The notes beneath the pieces were generated by a model that searched no databases, had not been told where the DNA came from, and saw only the letters and a program-made list of their open reading frames with translations. Shown in pieces: positions 18,508 to 25,610 of a DNA stretch of 64,000 bases. Source of the DNA: Zymogenus sp964542895 (lineage in GTDB: Bacteria; Desulfobacterota; Zymogenia; Zymogenales; Zymogenaceae); contig CAZIWT010000001.1 of assembly GCA_964542895.1 (NCBI GenBank), positions 46,584 to 110,583 on the forward strand, written 5' to 3'. Both the position numbers and the translations under genes were made by a program. The stretch's first letter is position 1. Every line of letters starts with the position of its first letter.

Positions 18508-19611
18508 ATGAATGTACGAGAGAGATTTCACGCCCTGTGCAATTTTGAAAAGGCAGACAGGCCGGTACGCTACGAGGCGCTGGGCTTCTGGGAGGAAACC
18601 CTCGCTCGCTGGCACACCGAGGGCCTTCCGGAGACGGTAATCGACTCGGCGTTTACCGCCCCGGATCACTTCGGCTTCGACAAGATGAGCTGGCTTCCCA
18701 TCATGGCCAACACCGACTATGAGCCCGGCTTCTGGCCCGCTTTCGAGGAGGAGGTGATCGAAGAGGGGGACAAATACGTCGTAAAGCGGGACGTTGGGGG
18801 AAACACCGTCAAGGTCTTCACCGACGGCCGCTCGACGATCCCCCAGTATATAGACCACCCGGTAAAGACCATCGACGATTTTGAGGCCCTGAAATGGCGT
18901 CTCGACCCGGAGACGCCGGAGCGCTTCACCGACTTTCTGGACGCCATGGCGGCAATGGCAAACGCCTTTGGCGAAGACACATACACCTGCGCCCACCAGT
19001 GCGGCCTCTTCGGGACGTTCAGGCTCCTTCTGGGGCTTAAAGGTCTGTCTGTGGCCACGAGGAGGGACCCGAACCTCCTCCACGAGATAGCAAGACATTG
19101 GGTCCATCTCAACGAGGTCACGATAAAGAAGATGAGGGAGCGGTCGATAATCGACTGGGTCTTCTTCTTCGAGGATATGTCGTACAAGAACGGCCCGATG
19201 ATATCGCCGAAGGCGTTTAAGGAGTTCATGTCGCCATACTACAAGAGGCTCATCGACTCGATCACGGCTGATACGGACATAAGGGTCTTCTGCGTCGACT
19301 CGGACGGGGACGTGACCCTCCTCATCCCCCTGTTCACCGAGGCGGGGATAAACATGATGCTACCCTTCGAGGTCCAGGCTGGGATGGACGTTGTGAAGGT
19401 CAGGGAGGAACACCCGGATCTCGTCATAATGGGGGGGATAGATAAAATCGCCCTCTTCGGCGACGAGGCCGAGATAAGAGACGAGGTCGTCGAGAAGGTA
19501 AGGTTCATGCTTGGAAAGGGGGGCTTTATCCCTTCCATCGATCACAACATCCCCCCGGACGTATCCCTTGAAAATTTCGAGAGATACCTGGAGATCGTGA
19601 GGGGGCTCTAA
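18508..19611 (+). CDS. URO-D family protein, copy 2 (tandem paralogue)
   Basis: A 367-residue protein close to its upstream neighbour over the whole length, with blocks that are identical in both: FEALKWRLDPETPERFT, EDMSYKNGPMISPKAFKEF, and INMMLPFEVQAGMD. It keeps GGIDKIALF and IDHNIPPDVSLENFERYLE. The differences cluster in the middle (about 140-220) and in the region after VDSDGD, which are places likely to shape the active site, so the two may differ in substrate or form a heteromer. The 132-bp spacer has no terminator and only a weak AAAGAG ribosome site. Confidence 0.83.
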   Translation: MNVRERFHALCNFEKADRPVRYEALGFWEETLARWHTEGLPETVIDSAFTAPDHFGFDKMSWLPIMANTDYEPGFWPAFEEEVIEEGDKYVVKRDVGGNTVKVFTDGRSTIPQYIDHPVKTIDDFEALKWRLDPETPERFTDFLDAMAAMANAFGEDTYTCAHQCGLFGTFRLLLGLKGLSVATRRDPNLLHEIARHWVHLNEVTIKKMRERSIIDWVFFFEDMSYKNGPMISPKAFKEFMSPYYKRLIDSITADTDIRVFCVDSDGDVTLLIPLFTEAGINMMLPFEVQAGMDVVKVREEHPDLVIMGGIDKIALFGDEAEIRDEVVEKVRFMLGKGGFIPSIDHNIPPDVSLENFERYLEIVRGL

Positions 19612-19758
19612 TATTTATTAGTATCGCTATTAGCATCGGCATTAGAGGGGAAGGGCTCCCCCATTAACGGCACGGGGAAGACCCCGATATCTTACCGCCT
19701 CATACCAAAATTGATTCCATCAAAGAAAATGCCGGATAGACAATCAAAAACTTTTCGC

Positions 19759-19787
19759 TTGATATTTACCCGGCTTATTGCTATATT
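19759..19787 (+). promoter_or_regulatory. Promoter of the second SH3 gene
   Basis: TTGATA (19759-19764), a 17-base spacer and TATATT (19782-19787): five of six matches in each box. Transcription would begin near 19794, 28 bases before the ATG at 19822, which confirms that start over an upstream ATG at 19711 that lies before the promoter. Confidence 0.65.
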
Positions 19788-19821
19788 TTTCGGGTTATCA
19801 ATCCTGAAAGAGGAAAACAAG

Positions 19822-20487
19822 ATGAAAAAGATATTATACCTTTTTGCGGCCGCCTCCCTTATTTTCATCTTCGCCCTTCCAGTTTTGGCCGTGGACAACG
19901 CCACCATAACCGGAGACGGCCTGAGGGTGAGGGAGAAACCCAGCCTCGAGGGGAAAAAGCTCGGCAGCGTAAACAAGGGCTACCGGGTAGAGGCGTTGGC
20001 CCACTCGAACCACACCGACAACATCGACGGCTTCACCGGCTACTGGTACTACATCGTCTACAAAGACCTCTCCGGATGGGTGTTCGGGAAATACATTCAG
20101 ATAGATATTGCGACGTCCATTCCGTCGGAGAGCGAGTTCACGCCGCCGAAGCCCTCCAAGGCCAAGGCCAACCTCAACGACATCCTCGGAAACTGGCCGA
20201 TGTATCACGACACACCCAACGTCATCTATTCCTTCTACAACGACGGCAAGGCGAAGTTCGTATCCTCCTACTTTGAAGATGGGACAGACAGGGTCATTAA
20301 CAGACCCGAGGTCTGGGGGAGCTACATCTTTGACGGAAAGACGATTCATGTCAACTGGAACGACGGGACGAGCAGCGTGTTTTACGTCAAAAAGGAGTAC
20401 GGCGTAACGAGCCTCACCGTGGACGGAAAGCTCCTTCCCGCGGAGCTTCACATGCTCGGCCCGGGGGAGACGCTGGAGAACGATTAG
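19822..20487 (+). CDS. Exported SH3-domain protein, second copy type
   Basis: From ATG 19822 (AGAGG seven bases upstream) the protein has 221 residues: signal peptide KKILYLFAAASLIFIFALPVLA, then an SH3b domain (ATITGDGLRVREKPSLEGKKLG to GYWYYIVYKDLSGWVFGKYI). The C-terminal half (WPMYHDTPNVIYSFYNDGKAKF, VWGSYIFDGKTIHVNWNDGT) looks like a small beta-sheet domain of the lipocalin-like type found in bacterial exported proteins; this is a guess from strand pattern only. It shares its SH3 part with the protein at 12633-13307. It is a single-gene transcript with its own promoter and terminator. Confidence 0.82.
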   Translation: MKKILYLFAAASLIFIFALPVLAVDNATITGDGLRVREKPSLEGKKLGSVNKGYRVEALAHSNHTDNIDGFTGYWYYIVYKDLSGWVFGKYIQIDIATSIPSESEFTPPKPSKAKANLNDILGNWPMYHDTPNVIYSFYNDGKAKFVSSYFEDGTDRVINRPEVWGSYIFDGKTIHVNWNDGTSSVFYVKKEYGVTSLTVDGKLLPAELHMLGPGETLEND

Positions 20488-20848
20488 CGGGGTTGGCCGA
20501 ATTTAATGGTGGGAGTTGGTTTTAGGTGGGATAAATCCTTTAAGGGTCAGGGCGCTGAGCGGGTCGGCTCTTTATCGAAAGCGGGACGGTCCTTTATAGA
20601 ATATTGTTTCCCCTCCGCTTCTCTTCCCAAAAACGAGTCGTATTTATATAACCTACATCGCCGTAAACCAATCAGGCCCCCGGAGTTTTGGGGGCTTTTC
20701 ATTTTTTGTTTAAACATGGGCGGGACCGAGATCCTTTTTACATCCCTATACAAGCAACAAGACCGAATAACAAAAGGGGCTGTAACTCGGATCGAGCTTA
20801 TCGGTAGTTCAAACGCAATCTTAAGCGAATATCCCTGTCAATCGGTGC
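20488..20848. other. 361-bp convergent intergenic region
   Basis: Lies between the SH3 gene (plus) and the FabZ-like gene (minus), which converge. It holds the plus-strand terminator at 20676-20708. No gene, RNA or minus-strand terminator is evident in the rest. Confidence 0.6.
20676..20708 (+). terminator. Rho-independent terminator of the SH3 gene
   Basis: GCCCCC-GGAGTTTT-GGGGGC (20676-20695) followed by TTTTCATTTTTTG: a 6-bp all-GC stem, 8-base loop and interrupted T tract. It lies about 190 bp after the stop codon of the SH3 gene, which is the only upstream plus-strand gene. Confidence 0.85.
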
Positions 20849-21358
20849 TCAACCGCCGCCCCCGGCCCGCTCCACCGAGAACGTGAGGCTTCCCCGGGCG
20901 ATCTCGACCCCCCCGGCCTCGGCCACCACGCTGAACTTGTGGAGGGCGCCGAATACATTATCCAGCACCACGTTAAGCCTCAACGTATCCCCCTCTACCG
21001 CGTCTCCGCTGAAAGAGAAGTCCCCGATCTTTACTAAATATCCAACAGGAACGCCAACAGGAACGCCGGCGGCTGGCCCTCCTGCATCTCCCTCATTACC
21101 TCTCCCTTCCTTCAATAGCCTTTCGCCGGCAACAACGAAGGCGGCCGTCTGGGCCGCGGCCTCGATGATCATCGGTCTCGGCATGATCCGTTTACTCGGC
21201 AGATACGTGTCGAAGAAATCCCCGAAGGAGTCGTCCTTAACGAGTCCTTTTTGCCCGACACCTCCCTTCCCGAACTCGATTATCTCTACCGAGTCGATAA
21301 GCAGGAATGGGGGGCGGTGGGGGATTACCTTGACAATATCTTCTGCGGTAAACCTCAT
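20849..21358 (-). CDS. FabZ/hotdog-fold 3-hydroxyacyl-ACP dehydratase-like protein
   Basis: A 169-residue hotdog protein with FabZ features: IVKVIPHRPPFLLIDSV at the N-terminus and MIIEAAAQTAAF carrying the conserved glutamate. In FabZ the catalytic histidine sits in the GHFP motif just before PxMPG; here the matching stretch is FFDTYLPSKRIMPRP and has no histidine. The enzyme may thus be a divergent dehydratase (ApeP-like) or a non-catalytic partner. A low-complexity insert (GPAAGVPVGVPVG) lies mid-protein. Its start overlaps the ACP stop by 4 bp, so both work on the same ACP-bound substrate. Confidence 0.75.
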   Translation of the reverse strand: MRFTAEDIVKVIPHRPPFLLIDSVEIIEFGKGGVGQKGLVKDDSFGDFFDTYLPSKRIMPRPMIIEAAAQTAAFVVAGERLLKEGRGNEGDAGGPAAGVPVGVPVGYLVKIGDFSFSGDAVEGDTLRLNVVLDNVFGALHKFSVVAEAGGVEIARGSLTFSVERAGGGG

Positions 21359-21627
21359 GAGAGGTCTTTTTTCTCCCGCTGTACAAAATCGGTCAGTGCG
21401 TTAAGGGAGGCAAAGGCCTCTTTTCCCACCTCTTCGTCCGGGATGATGATCCCAAATTCCTTTTCCAGCGCCACCACAAGCTCCAGGGCGTCGATGGAAT
21501 CGAGGCCGAGCCCGTTTCCGAAAAGTGGCTCATCCTCTCCAATGTCGGAAGGTTCTATATCCTCCAGCTGGAGGCTCTCGATAATAAGCGTCTTCAGTCT
21601 CGATATCAGTTCATTTCTGTCTTCCAA
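21355..21627 (-). CDS. Acyl carrier protein
   Basis: A 90-residue acidic protein with the phosphopantetheine site GLGLDSIDALELVVALEKEFG, where the serine of DSID carries the prosthetic group. It is a specialised rather than housekeeping ACP: the motif DSIDALEL and the surrounding text (IIPDEEVGKEAFASLNALTDFV) are those of secondary ACPs in aryl-polyene or polyketide-like pathways. It sits between fabG (46 bp upstream) and the FabZ-like gene (ATGA overlap). No ketosynthase or phosphopantetheinyl transferase lies in the window. Confidence 0.9.
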   Translation of the reverse strand: MEDRNELISRLKTLIIESLQLEDIEPSDIGEDEPLFGNGLGLDSIDALELVVALEKEFGIIIPDEEVGKEAFASLNALTDFVQREKKDLS

Positions 21628-21673
21628 AAGTACTCCCTCGCTTTAGGTGAAAACAAAAAATTTGTTGCATTTA

Positions 21674-22438
21674 TCAGGTCAATCCGCCGTCCACGGATAT
21701 TACCTGTCCCGTTATGTAATCCGACCTGTCGGAGGCGAGAAAGAGGACCGCCCCGGTGACCTCCTCCGGGGTGCCCAGCCTGCCGATGGGAACCGCCGAC
21801 AGGAGCTCCTTTTTCGTCTCCTCGGTCAGATTGTCCATCATCTCCGTCTCTATGAGACCCGGGGAGACGGCGTTCACGCAGACGTTGAAGCGGGCTATCT
21901 CCTGGGCCAGGGAGCGCGTAAAGCTTATAACGCCCCCCTTGGACGAGGCGTAGTTAGTCTGCCCCGCCCTGCCGAGGATCGCCGAGGGGGAGACCATGTT
22001 CACTATCTTGCCGTACTTCTCCCCGATCATAAACCGTATCGCCGTCTTGCAGCAGTTGTAAACGCCCTTGAGGTTTATGTCGATCACCCTGTTCCAATCC
22101 TCCTCGTTCATGAACATCAGGAGCTTGTCCCGAATAATCCCGGCGTTGTTGACAAGAATGTCGAGCCTGCCCGGATCTTTCCTGATCCTGCCGAACATAT
22201 CCTCGACCTGGGCGGTGTCCGAGACATCCGCCTTTATCGCCGCGGCCTTCCTACCCATCGCCTCTATCTCCAAGACCACGCCTTTAGCGGCATCGTCGTT
22301 AGCCGAGTAGTTGACGATCACGTCGGCCCCCTTCTCTGCTAAGGCGAGGCTTATGGCCCTGCCTATCCCCTTGGAGCCGCCGGTCACCAGGGCAACCCTT
22401 CCCGAAAAATCGAAATCTCCTTCTGCTCTATGGGGCAT
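21674..22438 (-). CDS. fabG: 3-oxoacyl-ACP reductase
   Basis: A 254-residue short-chain dehydrogenase with TGGSKGIGRAISLALAEKG (NADPH site), VNNAGIIRD, and the catalytic set: Ser in VSPSAILG, YASSKGG (Tyr and Lys). It ends with the family-typical DYITGQVISVDGGLT. FabG reduces 3-ketoacyl-ACP in fatty-acid synthesis, and the following ACP and hotdog genes support an ACP-bound substrate. It is the first gene of a three-gene operon that lacks its own ketosynthase, so it serves either a secondary lipid/polyene pathway or takes substrate from the housekeeping pathway. Confidence 0.92.
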   Translation of the reverse strand: MPHRAEGDFDFSGRVALVTGGSKGIGRAISLALAEKGADVIVNYSANDDAAKGVVLEIEAMGRKAAAIKADVSDTAQVEDMFGRIRKDPGRLDILVNNAGIIRDKLLMFMNEEDWNRVIDINLKGVYNCCKTAIRFMIGEKYGKIVNMVSPSAILGRAGQTNYASSKGGVISFTRSLAQEIARFNVCVNAVSPGLIETEMMDNLTEETKKELLSAVPIGRLGTPEEVTGAVLFLASDRSDYITGQVISVDGGLT

Positions 22439-22651
22439 ATATTATCACCGGCAGAAAAAACAGAAAAACCATCTGACCCACCCCTCTTCTCCTGCCATCT
22501 TAAATATTTAAAGGGATACAAACTATCCCAATTTACCGTTTTAGTCAAGGGAAAACAGGTTTGAAAAAACCCCATGGCGCCTTCAATCAGTTTTTAGCAC
22601 AGCCCTTTAAATCCAATAAATTAAGCATCCTTTACCAGACCGGCCTCACTC

Positions 22652-23302
22652 TTACGGCTTCACCACGACGAATCGGCACCTGTCGTCACCCTTGGCAATA
22701 CATAAGGTCTCAACCACCTGAATCTCCTCTCCCATTATCCACTCGGCGGCCCCGGCCATAAAACCTACCTGAATATAACAAATGGGCCCCTTGGTTCTCA
22801 GTCCCTTACAGAGATAACATGGTGAAATCTCGCAGATCAACCCCGCTTCCTGTTCCAGGATCGTATAAATATCTCCGAAGATGGCGGAGGCGGCGTCGGT
22901 CATTACCCTGTAGACCTTGAGGAATTCTTCATACCTCCTCTCGGGAGGTATCCTCTCCGGCACCACGTTTTCTATGTTGAAAAGATACGGGGCGATATCC
23001 GCAATCAAGTAGAACGCCCTTTTCCCCACCTCAGTCATAATATCCTTTGCCCCGCTCTCCCCCAGGACCTCTATCAGGGCCGTCGTAATGGTGGTGAAAT
23101 CCTCGTAGTCATGTGTCAGATCGAGGTCTTTCGTGGGATATTCGTCTATGAATTTTTTCAGCCTGGTGTATTTAAGGATCGAAAAAAGGCCCTTTTCTCC
23201 CAATACATCTTCGCAAACACGCAATGTAATATAGAAGAGTATATTCGGCAATTTCTCACGATGAGACATAAGGACTGCTCTCCCGCCATCTTTTAGAATC
23301 AT
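22652..23302 (-). CDS. V4R (4-vinyl reductase) domain protein
   Basis: A 216-residue cytoplasmic protein. The C-terminal V4R pattern is clear: GFMAGAAEWIMGEEIQVVETLCIAKGDDRCRFVV (about 180-213). V4R domains bind hydrophobic small molecules; relatives are BchJ and the sensor domains of XylR/DmpR. Cysteines at 157, 162, 165, 175, 201 and 209 (CEISPCYLC) could bind a metal or cluster. No output domain is attached, so it is a stand-alone sensor or carrier. Start options are the ATG at 23302, only about 14 bases from the predicted transcript start, or the ATG at 23269 with GGGAG upstream. It has its own promoter with a palindrome. Confidence 0.78.
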   Translation of the reverse strand: MILKDGGRAVLMSHREKLPNILFYITLRVCEDVLGEKGLFSILKYTRLKKFIDEYPTKDLDLTHDYEDFTTITTALIEVLGESGAKDIMTEVGKRAFYLIADIAPYLFNIENVVPERIPPERRYEEFLKVYRVMTDAASAIFGDIYTILEQEAGLICEISPCYLCKGLRTKGPICYIQVGFMAGAAEWIMGEEIQVVETLCIAKGDDRCRFVVVKP

Positions 23303-23322
23303 GTCATTGTATCGTTAATGTT

Positions 23323-23351
23323 ATGATATATCATCTCCTTAAAATGTTCAA
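23323..23351 (-). promoter_or_regulatory. Promoter of the V4R gene with palindromic -10 region
   Basis: On the minus strand: TTGAAC (23351-23346), 17 bases, TATCAT (23328-23323). The -10 box lies inside a perfect 12-bp palindrome, ATGATATATCAT (23323-23334), a plausible repressor site. The transcript would begin near 23316. Confidence 0.55.
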
Positions 23352-23435
23352 GTAAGATTAAGAGCTAAATCATATAATTTAAAAGTCACGTTTTTAGCCC
23401 ATCATCGCTTTTTTCTCTTCAGGCCGGATTTTTTA

Positions 23436-24203
23436 TCAGATACACGCCGGGCAGACGGTCATACACTCGAAACAGAAGTATTGAAAGCCGATGAACTGCG
23501 ACTGGTACAGATTGAGGAATTTCGGGTCCCTCAACATTTCCTTTTTTTTATCGTCGTCTGCATCTAACATCTTGTAGTAGTACCTTATCAATCCCCCGAT
23601 TCCGTACGGCTGGGAGACCTTCAGGCACTTCATAAAATCGGTTTTTCCCTCCTCGCTGAGGGCGCCGCCCGGACATGCCTCTACGCAGAGGCCGCAGTCG
23701 TTACAGAGATCCTCCTCAACCTTCGGATCGGAGCTCAAGGGTAGCTCCGTCAAGACCGCCGTGAAGACGATCCTCGTACCATACCTCGGATTGATGACTA
23801 TGTTGTGGCGGCCGAAGACGCCCAGCCCCGCCGCCACCGCGGCGTGGCGCAGGGAGACGTCCCCGACGCTCCCCATGTAGGGGAGATCCATGTTCAGCGG
23901 ATACGACGGCGGGACGGAGACCGCCTTCGTTTCAGTTCCCCTCTCGATGTACCTGGTCATAAAGTAGTTGTTCTTCAATCCCAGCTCCATCATCCCCATT
24001 CGAGTCGCCATCGAGATCCTCTTGTTTTCGCTCTCAATGGCGCCGTGGATCTCCCGGTAGCCCAAAACCACAATCGACTTGGCACCGGGCAAGATCGTCT
24101 TCGGATCGGGCGCCCTCTCCGATTCATAGTCCGCTATATCGGCAAAGCCCACAACGTCCGCTCCTAACTCGATCCCATAACCTCTAATCTCATCCTTTTT
24201 CAT
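23436..24203 (-). CDS. Short QueG-like 4Fe-4S protein
   Basis: A 255-residue protein related to the iron-sulfur part of epoxyqueuosine reductase and reductive dehalogenases. It has VSLRHAAVAAGLGVFGRHN (the GLG-type cobalamin-side motif), a first cluster CNDCGLCVEACPGGAL (about 187-202) and a second CFECMTVCPACI that ends the protein. The HEAT repeats of QueG are absent and the length is two-thirds of QueG, so queuosine synthesis is doubtful. Similar short proteins are common in anaerobes and uncharacterised. The stop TGA is followed directly by TAA, which argues against selenocysteine read-through. Confidence 0.8.
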   Translation of the reverse strand: MKKDEIRGYGIELGADVVGFADIADYESERAPDPKTILPGAKSIVVLGYREIHGAIESENKRISMATRMGMMELGLKNNYFMTRYIERGTETKAVSVPPSYPLNMDLPYMGSVGDVSLRHAAVAAGLGVFGRHNIVINPRYGTRIVFTAVLTELPLSSDPKVEEDLCNDCGLCVEACPGGALSEEGKTDFMKCLKVSQPYGIGGLIRYYYKMLDADDDKKKEMLRDPKFLNLYQSQFIGFQYFCFECMTVCPACI

Positions 24204-24293
24204 CTCATACTCCTATATTTCTTTAAATCCTTAAAAAGCAAATTGTAAAACAAGGCGATCAAACACCGAATGATTTTTAGTCTGCCCCTAAAT

Positions 24294-24713
24294 TTAACCG
24301 TCCCTGGTGCGGATCTTGTCGAGGTAGCCCTTGAGGGCGGCTCTCTCCTCATCCTTGAAATCGTAAAGAAACTCCCTGTTCGCCTCCTCCATCAGCCCGT
24401 CGAGCTTTTCGCCCACCTCCCTTCCCTTATCCGTGAGCCTGACGAGAATCGCCCGTCTGTCTCTCGGGTTATGCTCCCTTCTTACCAGCCGAACCGATTC
24501 GAGGCGGTCGATGACGCCGGTGAGCGTGGCGCTGTCGAGCCGGGTCCTCTCCCCCAGCTCCTTGGATGTAATATCGTCCTCTTCGTGGAGAAATCTCAAG
24601 ATCATAGCCTGGACGACCGTGATGTTTAGATTTGCCACCTTCCGGCTCCAGAAGCGGATGGCCGCCTGGCTCGCCTTGGCCAGCTTGAAGCATATGCAGT
24701 CGGTCGGTTTCAT
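24294..24713 (-). CDS. MarR-family transcriptional regulator
   Basis: From ATG 24713, preceded by GGAGGA, the protein has 139 residues. It has a typical MarR winged helix: LTVVQAMILRFLHEEDDITSKELGERTRLDSATLTGVIDRLESVRLVRREHNPRDRRAILVRLTDKG, with the conserved D(P)RDRRA wing. Two N-terminal cysteines (DCICFKLAK) could form a redox or ligand switch. The palindrome CTTGTATACAAG just after its predicted transcription start suggests autorepression. It is upstream of the QueG-like gene (90 bp) and may also control that gene. Confidence 0.92.
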   Translation of the reverse strand: MKPTDCICFKLAKASQAAIRFWSRKVANLNITVVQAMILRFLHEEDDITSKELGERTRLDSATLTGVIDRLESVRLVRREHNPRDRRAILVRLTDKGREVGEKLDGLMEEANREFLYDFKDEERAALKGYLDKIRTRDG

Positions 24714-24756
24714 AGTTCCTCCTCCCCCTACCAATATATTAGTTGTATAGCAGTAT

Positions 24757-24768
24757 CTTGTATACAAG
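24757..24768. promoter_or_regulatory. Palindromic operator of the MarR gene
   Basis: CTTGTATACAAG is a perfect 12-bp palindrome within an AT-rich block, 44 bases before the MarR start codon and just downstream of the predicted transcription start (about 24770). MarR proteins commonly bind 10-18 bp palindromes that overlap their own promoter. Confidence 0.65.
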
Positions 24769-24776
24769 TATATAGT

Positions 24777-24805
24777 ATGCTAATTTATTTTGGGTGTCGT
24801 GTCAA
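24777..24805 (-). promoter_or_regulatory. Promoter of the MarR gene
   Basis: Minus strand: perfect TTGACA (24805-24800), a 17-base spacer and TAGCAT (24782-24777, 4 of 6). The start point would be about 24770, so that the operator occupies roughly +2 to +13. Confidence 0.55.
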
Positions 24806-25009
24806 GAACTTTTTTAAGGCGGATTTTTTATGTTGTTGAAGCAAATGGAGGCGGATTATTGGAATCCACCCCCGAAGTCATTTATGGACTTTTTAGGGAT
24901 GGGCTCAAATCTTAAACGAACAAAACCGACAGCGCCCCTTCACGGTGTAGACTGCAACACAACAAAATCGGAAACGAGCGAAAGCGATAGATAGGCCGCA
25001 CCGGCGCCC

Positions 25010-25462
25010 CTACTCCTCCACCGGATCCGCGATCTTTATCGCGCCGATCTCAAGGAGGGCCTCGAACGTGTTGGCGGCGCCGCCGTGCTCAACGATGAGG
25101 CCGTCGACCACCCTGTCGACATTCACACCTGTAATCTCCACTTTCTTGCCGGTAGGCCTCATCCCGAGCCACACCCCCTCGTGGGTGCCCGTTGCGGTGA
25201 TCTGGGTCACGACCCACTCCCCCTCGGCGATCTGTCGCTCGACGTTCAGGTGAAGGTCCGGGTAGGTCTTTCTGACCCCCGTCAGGTGCTCCTTCGCCCC
25301 ATCGATCCCAACCTTATGCCTGACGTTGTTATAGACCTCGGTGTATTCGGAAAAGACGAACTCGGCAAGTCTATCCACATCGCCGGCGTTTACGACCTCC
25401 TCGTAGTAGCGCCTGACGAGCGACTTGTTATTCTCGATGGACACGTCGGTGGACACGATCAC
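25010..25462 (-). CDS. SnoaL-like polyketide cyclase family protein
   Basis: A 150-residue alpha+beta barrel protein of the SnoaL/ester cyclase family: NKSLVRRYYEEVVNAGDVDRLAEFVF, AKEHLTGVRKTYPDLHLNVERQIAEGEWVVTQITATGTHEG and PTGKKVEITGVNVDRVVDGLIVEHGG. Members range from polyketide cyclases to proteins of unknown role, and those in environmental anaerobes are rarely tested. It sits 150 bp after the iron alcohol dehydrogenase gene on the same strand, possibly in one transcript. Confidence 0.8.
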   Translation of the reverse strand: MIVSTDVSIENNKSLVRRYYEEVVNAGDVDRLAEFVFSEYTEVYNNVRHKVGIDGAKEHLTGVRKTYPDLHLNVERQIAEGEWVVTQITATGTHEGVWLGMRPTGKKVEITGVNVDRVVDGLIVEHGGAANTFEALLEIGAIKIADPVEE

Positions 25463-25610
25463 CTCCTTGTTTGGATTTTTCGACCAGACTTTTACGGTCT
25501 ATTTCTAAAAAAGAGAGCGGGCCCGAAGACCCGCCCGTTCACCATTTTCACACCAAAGTTGTTCAGACGATGCGGCAGTCCCCCTTGACGATGCCGGCGT
25601 CCCCCATTAC

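Noticed and set aside
19615..19650. ATTAGTATCGCT-ATTAGCATCGGC-ATTAG small tandem repeat
   Set aside because: Only two imperfect 12-base units; too short to be called a repeat array or CRISPR.
23436..23441. TGA at the end of the QueG-like gene considered as selenocysteine
   Set aside because: TAA follows it at once, and no SECIS-type hairpin was seen.
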